This document shows, in pieces, positions 30,813 through 38,586 of a stretch of 39,975 nucleotides of DNA. The DNA comes from a virus, in the IMG/VR virus record IMGVR_UViG_3300036768_000070, positions 1 to 39,975 of that record. The stretch is one strand, 5' to 3'. A model generated the notes under the pieces. It saw only the letters and a program-made list of their open reading frames with translations, was not told where the DNA came from and searched no databases. The position numbers were made by a program, and so were the translations under genes. Every line of letters begins with the position of its first letter. Within the stretch, counting starts at the first letter, position 1.

Positions 30813-31064
30813 CTATACTTCTTTCGCGGTTAGCGAAAAAGAGAACTCTCGACCCGTCTGCATGTCTTTCACTCGAATATCCTCCGCATACAATTCATGC
30901 TTGCCGTTTTGGAAGAACTCCAATGCCGCCAAGGAGAAAAACGTATGCTTGAGAATCGCCACAGAACCGTCGGAGAGATTGTTGTTCGCTTTCTCCTCCT
31001 TCTTGGTATCCGCCAGCCCACCCTTTCCGGTGACGGTTGCTTCCATTGTCGCGTACGTCGTCAT
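30813..31064 (-). CDS. Small structural protein, 83 aa
   Basis: Beta-rich: MTTYATMEATVTGKGGLADT, LSDGSVAILKHTFFSLAALE, GKHELYAEDIRVKDMQTGRE. It is separated by 3 bases from the gene for protein B and begins in the TAATATG arrangement behind the 146-residue gene. No family recognised. Confidence 0.6.
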   Translation of the reverse strand: MTTYATMEATVTGKGGLADTKKEEKANNNLSDGSVAILKHTFFSLAALEFFQNGKHELYAEDIRVKDMQTGREFSFSLTAKEV

Positions 31065-31065
31065 A

Positions 31066-31506
31066 TTAGTCCTCTGTCACCGTTAGTCCGGAAGCGGCAA
31101 AGAGCGGGGTGATACCGCTCGATACCGCGCGCGAGGCGGTCAATGCGCCGGAATACAGAATCTTTGATGCACCGGAAGCGGCCGTCGTGATAGAAACATG
31201 GGTAATTGTCTCTGACCCGGACGTACACTCGGGAAACTGAATCTGCGCGGTGTTGCTCACGGAGTTCCCGGTAACTGTCCATCCGGCTGGAGTACGTGGT
31301 ACTGCAACGCGAGCGTACGAGCCATAGGCACACTCGTTTGTCGTCGCGTTCCCTGCTTCTCCCGGATCTGCGGTGTGAAGCGCGACATATAACGACCCCG
31401 TAGTAGCGGAGTTTTGAAGTCCAGCCGCATCACCAATGTCGGCAATATCGACATTGTTAAAGATGAGTTGGAGAAGGTCATTCTCGAATGTGTTGGATTT
31501 AGACAT
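31066..31506 (-). CDS. Minor tail / decoration-type protein, 146 aa
   Basis: SLYVALHTADPGEAGNATTN followed by GSYARVAVPRTPAGWTV and FPECTSGSETITHVSI is a recognisable pattern of small phage surface proteins (the LHTADPGE motif). The same architecture is seen in the 141-residue product at 24613-25038. Probably oligomeric and surface-exposed. Confidence 0.65.
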   Translation of the reverse strand: MSKSNTFENDLLQLIFNNVDIADIGDAAGLQNSATTGSLYVALHTADPGEAGNATTNECAYGSYARVAVPRTPAGWTVTGNSVSNTAQIQFPECTSGSETITHVSITTAASGASKILYSGALTASRAVSSGITPLFAASGLTVTED

Positions 31507-31518
31507 TTTTTTGAATAA

Positions 31519-32325
31519 TTATGAATAAGGTAACGATGCTCGGTCATTCCACACGTTGTCGAAATTGTCGTTCCCGTCTGCGAGAAGAACCCGAACGAGG
31601 TTCCCGGACGAGTACACAAGTTTCTTGATACGCCACAGTGCGGATGCTTGTGAAGTCCCCGGCTCGGCCATGCCGACGTACTCGAGATCTCCTCCTGTAG
31701 TATACGCCATCGCCAAGGAAAATGTCTTCTCTGTAACCACACCCCCGGTGTTTGAACCGGAACCCTGTGAACCAATCGGAGACGAGAACATCTGCGCGGC
31801 GGAATACGGCCGTCCCTTCGAGTCCACGAGAATTGTCGGTACGGGCTTTTCATACGAGACTTCATTGAATATGGAATAGTTCTTGAGTTTTTCGAGCAAA
31901 GAAATGACCTTTTCCATCCACCCCTTGAGTCCCTTGACTTCCATCTCCTCCGGCACATTCATAACGACCTCTGGGGGTTGAACGTGGACTTGCGGCGTTG
32001 GAACATTGATAGGGGGAATATCTACGGTGACTTTCGCCTCCGGAACGTTGATGGGTGGAATGACAATCTCCGGAATAGTGATGTCCGGGACGATAATCTC
32101 CGGAACCTCCACGTTCACGATGGGTTCCGGGACATTGACGACCGGCTGGACTTTCATCGATTGCGCGAGTCGGTCGACAGCATCAACGACCGGCTTGAAT
32201 GTCTCCTCCGAGTCGTTCTTTTCGGAGAGTTTTGAGAGAAGTTCTGCGTGTTTCTCCGCCTGTTCCTTGCGTGAGAGGACCAGTTCACCGCGAAGAAGTG
32301 TGAGAAGTTTCTCGATTTTATCCAT
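31519..32325 (-). CDS. Rod protein with Pro-x-Ile/Val repeats, 268 aa
   Basis: Residues 1-75 are a coiled coil (LLTLLRGELVLSRKEQAEKH). Residues about 77-145 are a repeat of the type P-E-I-x-V-P (VPEPIVNVEVPEIIVPDITI, PEIVIPPINVPEAKVTVDI), a regular beta or polyproline rod. The end (LEYVGMAEPGTSQASALWRI, VRVLLADGNDNFDNVW) is a small globular domain common in phage tail and capsid proteins. The 3' end of the portal gene overlaps its start by 8 bases. Likely a fibre attached near the portal or capsid. Confidence 0.65.
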   Translation of the reverse strand: MDKIEKLLTLLRGELVLSRKEQAEKHAELLSKLSEKNDSEETFKPVVDAVDRLAQSMKVQPVVNVPEPIVNVEVPEIIVPDITIPEIVIPPINVPEAKVTVDIPPINVPTPQVHVQPPEVVMNVPEEMEVKGLKGWMEKVISLLEKLKNYSIFNEVSYEKPVPTILVDSKGRPYSAAQMFSSPIGSQGSGSNTGGVVTEKTFSLAMAYTTGGDLEYVGMAEPGTSQASALWRIKKLVYSSGNLVRVLLADGNDNFDNVWNDRASLPYS

Positions 32326-34108
32326 TGTATTGCGTCATGCCGGCCAGCGCGGCGTTTTGCTGTTCGAGTGCAAGATCAATCGGGGACGGTTTCGGAGCGT
32401 TGGGTTGTGCAGGTTGTGCAAGACCAGTGGCCATCCCGTTGAGTTTCTGTTCTTCGAACTCCATAATCGCCTGTGTCTCCTCCGGAGTGAGGTCGAGGAG
32501 GTCGAGGAACTTCTTTTGCGCCACTTGCTTCATGTATGGATTATCCGGGAACTGCGAAAGGACTGCTTGGACTTTCTGCACCTCCTCGATATTGCGAGCG
32601 GATCGTTCCGCCGACGATACTGCCTTGCATGTATATTCTCCGGTAAAAGACTTTGGGTCCACTTTCTGCGCGTAGTATTTTCCGGACATTCCCTGCTTGT
32701 AGAGAGTCACTGCATCGAGTTTGTCCGCGTTCGCCTTCACGAGTTTGAACCAAAGGTTGCCCATCTCGATACGCGCCGGCATATAGAACTTCGCCATCGA
32801 GGTAATGCGCTCGGTCGCGTTCGCTTGGATAAGTTGAATCTCTCCGAGCGTCGTTTGCCCCTTCTCCTTCACTCCCTTCTCGGTAGCGGTCGATGCCGTC
32901 GCACGCTCGACGGTGCTGATGACAAATTGCAATTCGTCGAGGGATTCCGATAAGTCCGGAATCTCCACACGCTTTACGAGTTCGTTCGGGTTGCCGGGAA
33001 CCGGGTACCATCCGAACGGTTGCGCAACGTACGTCTGCGGAATCCACTTGCCCTCCCCCTTGGTCGAATCGTAAAAGTTCATGCCGAAGTTCCGGAGCGT
33101 CCGGTTCTCGACTAGTTGGGAGAAGAATACGTTGACGACGGTGTTTGGCGTGCGAACGATGTCGGCCACTCCGTCTGGCCATATATCCGTTCGCTCCACA
33201 TCATCCGCCCATGTAGTGATAGGAAGTTCGTCAATGTTTATGGCATCTTCCAGCCACCTTTCCGATAAGACCTTGTTCGCGGCTTCGGTTTTGACTTTCC
33301 ACCGCAATTTTTTCTTTTCATCATCATACGTCCTGACATAATGTTCTCGAAGTTCGATAATCGTTTCCCCGATTGACGGGTTCTCGATGTCCCAAAGTCC
33401 GAGATCTTGTAATCGATCCATGCGCTCCCGATACTGGGTCGTCGGATCCTGAACACGTTGTATGTTCATTGCCTTCGCATACTCGAGGCGAATCTCATCG
33501 ACCACCTTTTGGTCATACAACGGATTGTCGACGAGTTGGGAGATTGTGCGGAAGATATTGCGATGACACACGTAATTCGCCGTTCCGCGAATGTCTGTCG
33601 GGTCTGCAAAGCGATCGATGACGACATCGTACGGCTCAAGAATCTCAAACACGATTCGCCCGTTCGCCGGGTATAGTTTGATAAACGACCTGCCATAGAG
33701 CGCGACTTGCTTCTTGTCTACAATGTCCTTCTGCGAAAGGTTCTCGAGACGCGCGTTTTCTTTCCAGTATTCGTTGACCTGCATTTCCTGCTCCTTGTCG
33801 CCGTTGAGTTCCTCGAAGTAAATATCCGGGAACTCGTCCACCTTGGAGATAATCGTCTTGATTGTCTCTTTCATGAGCGGAATGTTCACCGTCTGTCTCT
33901 GGGTGATGCGATTCGTCTGCACCTTGTCCCGATAGAGAGAATAATTTTCTCTCCACTCGATATGGCGACGCCTCTGATATTCGCTTGCTCCCTCGTAATA
34001 CTTCTTCGTAGTAACATCCAAGTCTGACACCAAGGCAGGTTTCGTGGATGGCGATGGCGATGGCGACGTTGATGGCGATGTTGATGGTAGTGTTTGAGAA
34101 GGTTCCAT
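32318..34108 (-). CDS. Portal protein, 596 aa
   Basis: Forms the dodecameric channel for DNA entry and exit. Length, position after the large terminase and sequence (RRRHIEWRENYSLYRDKVQT, WKENARLENLSQKDIVDKKQ, ALYGRSFIKLYPANGRIVFE, ILEPYDVVIDRFADPTDIRG) fit P22/T7-type portals. The C-terminal helical barrel (ATGLAQPAQPNAPKPSPIDL, LEQQNAALAG) is Pro/Gln-rich. An N-terminal Ser-Pro-Thr tract of about 20 residues comes from a hexanucleotide repeat at 34045-34088. Confidence 0.8.
   Translation of the reverse strand: MEPSQTLPSTSPSTSPSPSPSTKPALVSDLDVTTKKYYEGASEYQRRRHIEWRENYSLYRDKVQTNRITQRQTVNIPLMKETIKTIISKVDEFPDIYFEELNGDKEQEMQVNEYWKENARLENLSQKDIVDKKQVALYGRSFIKLYPANGRIVFEILEPYDVVIDRFADPTDIRGTANYVCHRNIFRTISQLVDNPLYDQKVVDEIRLEYAKAMNIQRVQDPTTQYRERMDRLQDLGLWDIENPSIGETIIELREHYVRTYDDEKKKLRWKVKTEAANKVLSERWLEDAINIDELPITTWADDVERTDIWPDGVADIVRTPNTVVNVFFSQLVENRTLRNFGMNFYDSTKGEGKWIPQTYVAQPFGWYPVPGNPNELVKRVEIPDLSESLDELQFVISTVERATASTATEKGVKEKGQTTLGEIQLIQANATERITSMAKFYMPARIEMGNLWFKLVKANADKLDAVTLYKQGMSGKYYAQKVDPKSFTGEYTCKAVSSAERSARNIEEVQKVQAVLSQFPDNPYMKQVAQKKFLDLLDLTPEETQAIMEFEEQKLNGMATGLAQPAQPNAPKPSPIDLALEQQNAALAGMTQYNG
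34045..34088. repeat. Hexanucleotide microsatellite in the portal 5' end
   Basis: GATGGC-type units repeat about seven times with small changes, encoding alternating Ser/Pro/Thr on the minus strand. Its length could vary by slippage in multiples of two residues without frame loss, in a part of portal that is probably disordered. Confidence 0.6.
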
Positions 34109-34128
34109 AGTCTATATCATACCATTTT

Positions 34129-35526
34129 TTATAAAAGTCCGTAAGTGTGAGATTCCCCCTGTTCGAGGATAAGTCGAGGATCCGGCATCACGAAGGAACC
34201 GGACTTGGACCCTTCGGCGAATGTGAGCATCAAAGCGTCCGCCACGTCCGGAGATTCCTCTCCCCTCTTGCGCATATCCTCCTTGGGTTCAATCTTAGTC
34301 CGTCCGGAGGAGTCCTTCTTGTACCGAATACGGGTGAGTTCCTCCCATCCTTCATGCGGTTCGAGCCGCCCGGTGCGTTTTAGCCAATTCGCGAGGCCGT
34401 CTTTTCCTGCGTAGAGTTCCGCCTTCATGTTGGCGTATTCCTTGGGGTTAGACGCTTTTTCGCCTTCCTTGACCGCCTTGACGGAATATCCCTGCTCACG
34501 GAGGCGGTCCGTGACCCCGCCGCCGATGCCAACGTCGTCCACATAGACGTCCTCGGGGAGTATCCGCTCTGTCTTGATAAGGTCAATCGTAGTCCCGACG
34601 ACGCTCATGAGGTCGTTGTCGCGCGATTTCCGGAGAACTCTGGCGTAGTTATCCTGTCGGAGTACCCATACGTTGTAGTTTCGACCGCCGCGAGCGACGT
34701 CAATGCCCAGTCTGCGCCGTCCATACGGCTCTTGGATGCGCTCCGTGGCGATTTTGATGTCGTTCTCGGTGATGAGATAAGACCATCCCTGCTCGTCTAC
34801 GGCCTCCGCCGGCGGGAACTTGCACTCGTAGAGGACCGAAAAGAAGGAGTACGGCTTGTTCTCGTCGATTGTTGCTTGCGAGATACGCCCCTCATTGAGT
34901 CCTTGGTAGCAGTCTATGGTGATGTTCTTGTATGCCGGATCGAGGTCGGACTTGAGAAAGTGATTCCGGTTGAACGGATTGCCGACCTTGGCAAGGAAGT
35001 TCTCTTTCGGATTGTCCCCGAGCATACGCATCACGAGCGCATGGTCGATGTCGTCTATGAGCGATGCTTCGTCCTCCACGACGTTTGCCGCCCCGAGGCC
35101 GATGGCTTCCTTCGCCGAGGTGATGAAGATTTCCGAGATAAGTCCATTTCCGACGTCAAACGTAATGTGCGACTTGTTCCGGTGCCGCCGGATGGACTCC
35201 GCGCTGTCTCCTTTGTCGAGCCGAAACTTCCCGGCCGTGTACTCGTTATCGAAAATGTGGCCGTTTATGTAATTCATGATGATTTTGGCCTTGTCTTTCG
35301 TAGGAGCCACGATTGCCCACTTCTCCGGATATGTTGCCGCTCTGGTGAGAACTGCGAGCGCGATGGTGAACGACTTGCCGAACCGCGTGAAACACTTGGT
35401 CTGCACACGGGGGTACTTCTTGGTGGCGATTGCCTCAAACAAAAGTTCTTGCGTCGGCGAAAGAACGACTGGGGTGCCTTCCTCGTCCTTGTATAGCCGT
35501 GTCACCATGTCTCCGATTGCGCTCAT
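34129..35526 (-). CDS. terL: Terminase large subunit, 465 aa
   Basis: Packaging motor ATPase and nuclease. I start at MSAIGDMVTRLYKDEEG (35526), because this ATG overlaps the stop of the 28-codon membrane gene; the frame is open 13 codons further. Residue numbers from that start: Walker A-like R48-F-G-K-S52, Walker B VVEDEA with D152-E153, nuclease aspartates at LGIDVARGG (D276), VYVDDVGIGGG (D330/D331) and SPDVADAL (D427/D430). Complete two-domain terminase. Follows TerS, IF-1-like and two small genes. Confidence 0.9.
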   Translation of the reverse strand: MSAIGDMVTRLYKDEEGTPVVLSPTQELLFEAIATKKYPRVQTKCFTRFGKSFTIALAVLTRAATYPEKWAIVAPTKDKAKIIMNYINGHIFDNEYTAGKFRLDKGDSAESIRRHRNKSHITFDVGNGLISEIFITSAKEAIGLGAANVVEDEASLIDDIDHALVMRMLGDNPKENFLAKVGNPFNRNHFLKSDLDPAYKNITIDCYQGLNEGRISQATIDENKPYSFFSVLYECKFPPAEAVDEQGWSYLITENDIKIATERIQEPYGRRRLGIDVARGGRNYNVWVLRQDNYARVLRKSRDNDLMSVVGTTIDLIKTERILPEDVYVDDVGIGGGVTDRLREQGYSVKAVKEGEKASNPKEYANMKAELYAGKDGLANWLKRTGRLEPHEGWEELTRIRYKKDSSGRTKIEPKEDMRKRGEESPDVADALMLTFAEGSKSGSFVMPDPRLILEQGESHTYGLL

Positions 35527-35609
35527 AGACTCTTCGCAAGGATAAGCAAGAGGAGTAGTAGCCAAACAACGGCGAAGTGCCAGTAGAAGTCTCGGTATAG
35601 CGGGTTCAT
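35523..35609 (-). CDS. Very small membrane protein between packaging genes, 28 aa
   Basis: MNPLYRDFYWHFAVVWLLLL and a hydrophobic remainder ending AKSL: one membrane helix. Both junctions are ATGA overlaps, with the 61-residue basic gene upstream and with TerL downstream. This double coupling strongly supports translation. Its role is unknown; a membrane peptide in a packaging operon is unexpected. Confidence 0.55.
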   Translation of the reverse strand: MNPLYRDFYWHFAVVWLLLLLLILAKSL

Positions 35610-35791
35610 ATATCCTCGTATTGTGCTTTGACTGCTTGAATCAGCCGGCGATTGAAACGTTCCTCCGTCTGCCGCTCCCGGATGCGCCTTGCTCGATCCC
35701 TGTGGTGCTTCATTGACCGACTTTTGCGGCTCCGGTGTTCTCTGTGTGGGTAAAGTCCGTCTGCACGAACTGTCTTTGCCACTCTCGCCAT
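35606..35791 (-). CDS. Highly basic small protein, 61 aa
   Basis: The start at 35791 follows the IF-1-like stop by 7 bases; the longer open frame overlaps that gene and the small terminase in the wrong phase. About a third of the residues are Arg or Lys (HREHRSRKSRSMKHHRDRAR), with several His, so it should bind nucleic acid. Its position next to an IF-1 homologue makes ribosome or RNA binding worth considering, but this is speculation. Confidence 0.55.
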   Translation of the reverse strand: MARVAKTVRADGLYPHREHRSRKSRSMKHHRDRARRIRERQTEERFNRRLIQAVKAQYEDI

Positions 35792-35798
35792 AAGAAGA

Positions 35799-35999
35799 TC
35801 ACATTCTGCGAATAATGCGCCCAACCTCCCCAATTTCTGGAAACTCCACACGTACCCGATCCCCGACAATAACCTTGATGAAGTTTCTCCGCATCGCTCC
35901 GGAGAGATACCCGCGCCTTGTCTCTCCATTCTCCCTTCGAAGGAGGAATTGCGCGTTTGGGTATGCCTCAAGAACTTCTGCAATCTCACTCCTGTCCAT
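35799..35999 (-). CDS. infA-like: Translation initiation factor IF-1 homologue, 66 aa
   Basis: IF-1 is an OB-fold protein that sits in the ribosomal A site during initiation. The phage product has IAEVLEAYPNAQFLLRRENG, then LSGAMRRNFIKVIVGDRVRV and GEVGRIIRRM. From memory, E. coli IF-1 has [38 protein letters not shown] and SKGRIVFRSR. The SG-x-MR-x-N-(F/Y)-I core, the GD-x-V-x-VE strand and the GRI end coincide in order and spacing. Slightly shorter than the bacterial factor (72 residues) and ends without its C-terminal SR. Lies between the terminase genes, so expressed late if co-transcribed. Confidence 0.82.
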   Translation of the reverse strand: MDRSEIAEVLEAYPNAQFLLRRENGETRRGYLSGAMRRNFIKVIVGDRVRVEFPEIGEVGRIIRRM

Positions 36000-36003
36000 A
36001 TCA

Positions 36004-36495
36004 TCAGTCTTTCTTTGAGAGGATTTCCTTGATTCCTTCGGTGAGTGCTTCTAACTGGGGAATATCGACCTTGTGGGTATCGTCCTTGAGGATTCCTTTG
36101 ATTTTGGCGACACGATCGACCCCGGTAAGTGCCACTGCGAGGTTCTTGTTTTGCCATCCGATTTCGGAATATCGCCGTTTGATACGTTCTTCTGTGTAGA
36201 ACTCATCGAGGAGGGCTTGACGATACGCAAAAATGTTGGGTTTTGATAGAAGTCTTGAACCTTCGGAACGACAAACTGCATACCCGGGAGAGTAAACCAT
36301 TTTCTTTTGTTCGGGGTCGTAGACTTTCTCGAGATCTTCTTCTCGGTCAAAGGCAATCGCATAGGATACTGTGGCGTTATTCCACCCCCTGCCTTCTTCT
36401 TCCATGCCGAGGTAGTGGCGGACGAACTTGATTTCCGCCGGCTTGAGTTTTGCTTCTAGGTCTTTGAGGATTTTGATGTGCTTATCCTTCTTCAT
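36004..36495 (-). CDS. terS: Terminase small subunit (probable), 163 aa
   Basis: Start at ATG 36495 (MKKDKHIKIL); a TTG nine bases upstream is an alternative. Features: LEAKLKPAEIKFVRHYLGME, WNNATVSYAIAF, CRSEGSRLLSKPNIFAYRQA, EERIKRRYSEIGWQNKNLAV and a helical end (LEALTEGIKEILSKKD). The order of a target-recognition helix-turn-helix and a second helical domain fits small terminases, and the position upstream of TerL supports it. It recognises packaging sites in related phages. Confidence 0.65.
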   Translation of the reverse strand: MKKDKHIKILKDLEAKLKPAEIKFVRHYLGMEEEGRGWNNATVSYAIAFDREEDLEKVYDPEQKKMVYSPGYAVCRSEGSRLLSKPNIFAYRQALLDEFYTEERIKRRYSEIGWQNKNLAVALTGVDRVAKIKGILKDDTHKVDIPQLEALTEGIKEILSKKD

Positions 36496-36504
36496 AGATA
36501 CCAA

Positions 36505-36681
36505 TTATACCATCCTTTTTTTGGCCATCGACTCGTAGGCACGAGTTTTCTTGAGGTTGATTTTGCATGCCGCACACCACTTGCTCCTCCGAGAACCGAA
36601 GTAGATCTCTCGGCACTCGGGATTTTGACACTCCCGCTCTACAATCATGTCTATCCGTGCGTCTCCGGGGATGTGGCTCAT
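36505..36681 (-). CDS. Zinc-binding small protein, 58 aa
   Basis: MSHIPGDARIDMIVERECQN then PECREIYFGSRRSKWCAACK: Cys18, Cys23, Cys36 and Cys39 form a treble-clef or zinc-ribbon site with a C-x2-C second half. Start overlaps the stop of the glutaredoxin-like gene as ATGA. It ends at TAA just ahead of the small terminase. The Arg/Lys content suggests nucleic-acid binding, so an accessory to packaging is possible. Confidence 0.6.
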   Translation of the reverse strand: MSHIPGDARIDMIVERECQNPECREIYFGSRRSKWCAACKINLKKTRAYESMAKKRMV

Positions 36682-36911
36682 ACGTTTTGCCGGTATACCG
36701 GAACACCGAAGTGATCGAGGAACACGACCGGAATCCTCGTGCGTGTAGTGTTGTCTTTGCCGAGCCCTCGGTTCTCGTGGACTTTTTGAATCTTGTTCAC
36801 GACTTCCCAGTGTTCGAGTTTTGTTAGGTCAATACAGTATTTCGGGAGACTCTTTGAGAGAAGAGTCCGGTCAAACATACACGAGAAGCAGTCGCAAGTC
36901 TCGTATGCCAT
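36678..36911 (-). CDS. Glutaredoxin-like thiol protein (tentative), 77 aa
   Basis: MAYETCDCFSCMFDRTLLSK contains C8-F-S-C11 in the position of the CxxC active site, and RTRIPVVFLDHFGVPVYRQN has a Pro (P61) before a beta strand, as the conserved cis-Pro of the thioredoxin fold. Length fits a glutaredoxin. An extra Cys at residue 6 is unusual. If correct it would reduce protein disulphides or ribonucleotide reductase. Alternative: small zinc protein. Confidence 0.45.
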   Translation of the reverse strand: MAYETCDCFSCMFDRTLLSKSLPKYCIDLTKLEHWEVVNKIQKVHENRGLGKDNTTRTRIPVVFLDHFGVPVYRQNV

Positions 36912-36915
36912 AGGT

Positions 36916-37371
36916 TCAGAGTCCAATTTCCGCCATCTCTTTCTTGATTTCCTCATATCCCTTGTGGGTCGAGAGGTCGTAGCCGGAAAGGAAGTCGTAC
37001 TTGAGGCGGTTATGGTAAATAATGTTGTTGAGCCGGCCAAGTTCTCCGGTAATGCCGTTCACTTCCGCGCTTTTTGCTTGGAGTTTCTCCTTGAGTTCGG
37101 TCACCCGAGCGTCGTGTTCCTTCTCCTTTTCCTTCACGATTTTGTAACTCGTATCTGCCGGGAGATCCATGAGTGGGTCTCTTTTTTTCTCTGCCTCGAG
37201 TTCATCTTTGGCAATTCTCTCTGCATCGAGCGCCTTCCGGTACCTGTCCCGGAGCATTTTGTACTCCATCTCGTTTGCAAACAGAGCCATCTTGACCCCT
37301 TGGAGCATGTCCCAAAGAATCCACCGGCGTCCGAAGACGAGATACATCATGAATTGGAATAGGTTGTTCAT
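36916..37371 (-). CDS. Coiled-coil protein with hydrophobic N-terminus, 151 aa
   Basis: MNNLFQFMMYLVFGRRWILW is a hydrophobic or amphipathic start, then a coiled coil (LRDRYRKALDAERIAKDELE; VKEKEKEHDARVTELKEKLQ), and a C-terminal helix (STHKGYEEIKKEMAEIGL). The start has CATCAC immediately before ATG, as in two other genes. A membrane-associated coiled coil is likely; no family recognised. Confidence 0.6.
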   Translation of the reverse strand: MNNLFQFMMYLVFGRRWILWDMLQGVKMALFANEMEYKMLRDRYRKALDAERIAKDELEAEKKRDPLMDLPADTSYKIVKEKEKEHDARVTELKEKLQAKSAEVNGITGELGRLNNIIYHNRLKYDFLSGYDLSTHKGYEEIKKEMAEIGL

Positions 37372-37377
37372 GTGATG

Positions 37378-37599
37378 TTATTGAAAGTTTCCTTCTAATT
37401 CTTCGCCATCATAGAAGTCCTCCTCATCGACTTCGAGTTGGACCGCGTTACATGATGGGCATTTTTCACCTGATTCGTGTTCCGGGAGTCGCGGCGTGCC
37501 GTCCTCATGAAGCGCGTACCACACATGTTCACAATGTCGGCAAACGAACTGTTCTCCGAGATCTGTGCGCACTTCGTCTTGGGAGAACTTCCGCACCAT
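37378..37599 (-). CDS. Zinc-ribbon protein with acidic tail, 73 aa
   Basis: FVCRHCEHVWYALHEDGTPR followed by GEKCPSCNAVQLEVDEEDFY: two CxxC pairs about 28 residues apart form a zinc ribbon, and the tail is strongly acidic. An AAGG is near the ATG. Such small ribbons resemble transcription or recombination cofactors. No family named. Confidence 0.6.
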   Translation of the reverse strand: MVRKFSQDEVRTDLGEQFVCRHCEHVWYALHEDGTPRLPEHESGEKCPSCNAVQLEVDEEDFYDGEELEGNFQ

Positions 37600-37605
37600 A
37601 CCTTG

Positions 37606-38100
37606 TCATTGTACCACTTTTGGATAGTTGGCAATATAGCCGAGTTGTTCCGGGGTGGGGACAACCAAACCGAGGAACTTGCATATCTTGAGGTCGAACT
37701 CAATCAGTTCCGACATGTCGAACTTCGGCATCTTTGCCCGATCTGACACCGACTTCCGTACCCGTTTCACGAACCACCCGACCCGGATTTCCTTCTCCCC
37801 GAACTTCTCCCGCATGATTGCGTCGTGGACATCTTCTGCGGATTCCCCCATGGTATCGGCAATCAAGTGAACGAGCACCCAGTGATAGGCGAGTTGCGCC
37901 CTGCTCCGGGACGGGACTTTTGTCGAGAACGTCGCAAGGACCGGCTTATCCTTCGGACAATACCGGAGCATCTGCCGGAAGTACGGTCCGGACTTCGGGA
38001 CGAACGTGAGTTTCCCGTCGATTTCTCGGACAGAACCGACCACCGAGAATAGTTCTTTCTCGCTTTCGCTTCGCCAGTATGTTGACCGTTGCCTTGGCAT
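37606..38100 (-). CDS. NinB-like recombination protein (tentative), 164 aa
   Basis: The centre PVLATFSTKVPSRSRAQLAY followed by HWVLVHLIADTMGESAEDVH and the end (DMSELIEFDLKICKFLGLVV, TPEQLGY) resemble the RSxxQ helical core and tail of lambda NinB/Orf-type recombination mediators. The N-terminal 60 residues (basic, then GKLTFVPKSGPYFRQMLRYC) are different. The neighbour is a resolvase-like nuclease, which supports a recombination role. Confidence 0.5.
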   Translation of the reverse strand: MPRQRSTYWRSESEKELFSVVGSVREIDGKLTFVPKSGPYFRQMLRYCPKDKPVLATFSTKVPSRSRAQLAYHWVLVHLIADTMGESAEDVHDAIMREKFGEKEIRVGWFVKRVRKSVSDRAKMPKFDMSELIEFDLKICKFLGLVVPTPEQLGYIANYPKVVQ

Positions 38101-38106
38101 GGTCTC

Positions 38107-38532
38107 TTAGCAGTATTTTTCAAGTAACCTGATAACTACTTTTGCGGCTTCGACCATCCGCTTGATTGCCCACACGACCTTCGGATCCGTATATGATTGC
38201 GTCTCGATAGGTACGTTCTGTTTCACAAGATCAAGCCAATCCTCCGAGTGCATGACTATAAGCCATTCGTCCTGCGGCATACCGTCAAAGTGGATGACCA
38301 CGTACGGGGTCGTATGGCTCATCTCCGCATCTCTCCGGGACTGCTTCCATGCCTCTTGGAGGTTGATCCGCTTCACCGTTTTGACCTCAAAGTTCGCATT
38401 GAGCGAGTTGTGAACGTCCGACTTGTTCGTGTTCGCCCCGGAGGATGAGTTCTTGAACGCCTTGATGCCGTTGGATTGGAGCCAATTCGCAAAGCGATTC
38501 TCTCCCGCGTTGCCTTTCTTTTTGAAGTTCAT
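38107..38532 (-). CDS. Holliday-junction-resolvase-like PD-(D/E)XK nuclease, 141 aa
   Basis: MNFKKKGNAGENRFANWLQS carries the conserved Glu (E11); KSDVHN gives D39; NFEVKTVKRINL gives E49-x-K51. That E...D...ExK pattern with a preceding SSG loop fits Hjc/RecU-type and other small resolvases. WKQSRRDAEMSHTTPYVVIH supplies the usual later helix and strand. A GGAG lies upstream of the ATG. Probable role: resolution of branched phage DNA before packaging. Confidence 0.75.
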   Translation of the reverse strand: MNFKKKGNAGENRFANWLQSNGIKAFKNSSSGANTNKSDVHNSLNANFEVKTVKRINLQEAWKQSRRDAEMSHTTPYVVIHFDGMPQDEWLIVMHSEDWLDLVKQNVPIETQSYTDPKVVWAIKRMVEAAKVVIRLLEKYC

Positions 38533-38586
38533 ACCAATTCTCCAGTTATCTCGTGGATGGCCTAAAAATTACTATCATGCTTGGGA

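Noticed and set aside
34732-35496. A 254-codon plus-strand frame opposite the large terminase
   Set aside because: It is fully explained as the antisense of terminase codons; no motifs and no start signals.
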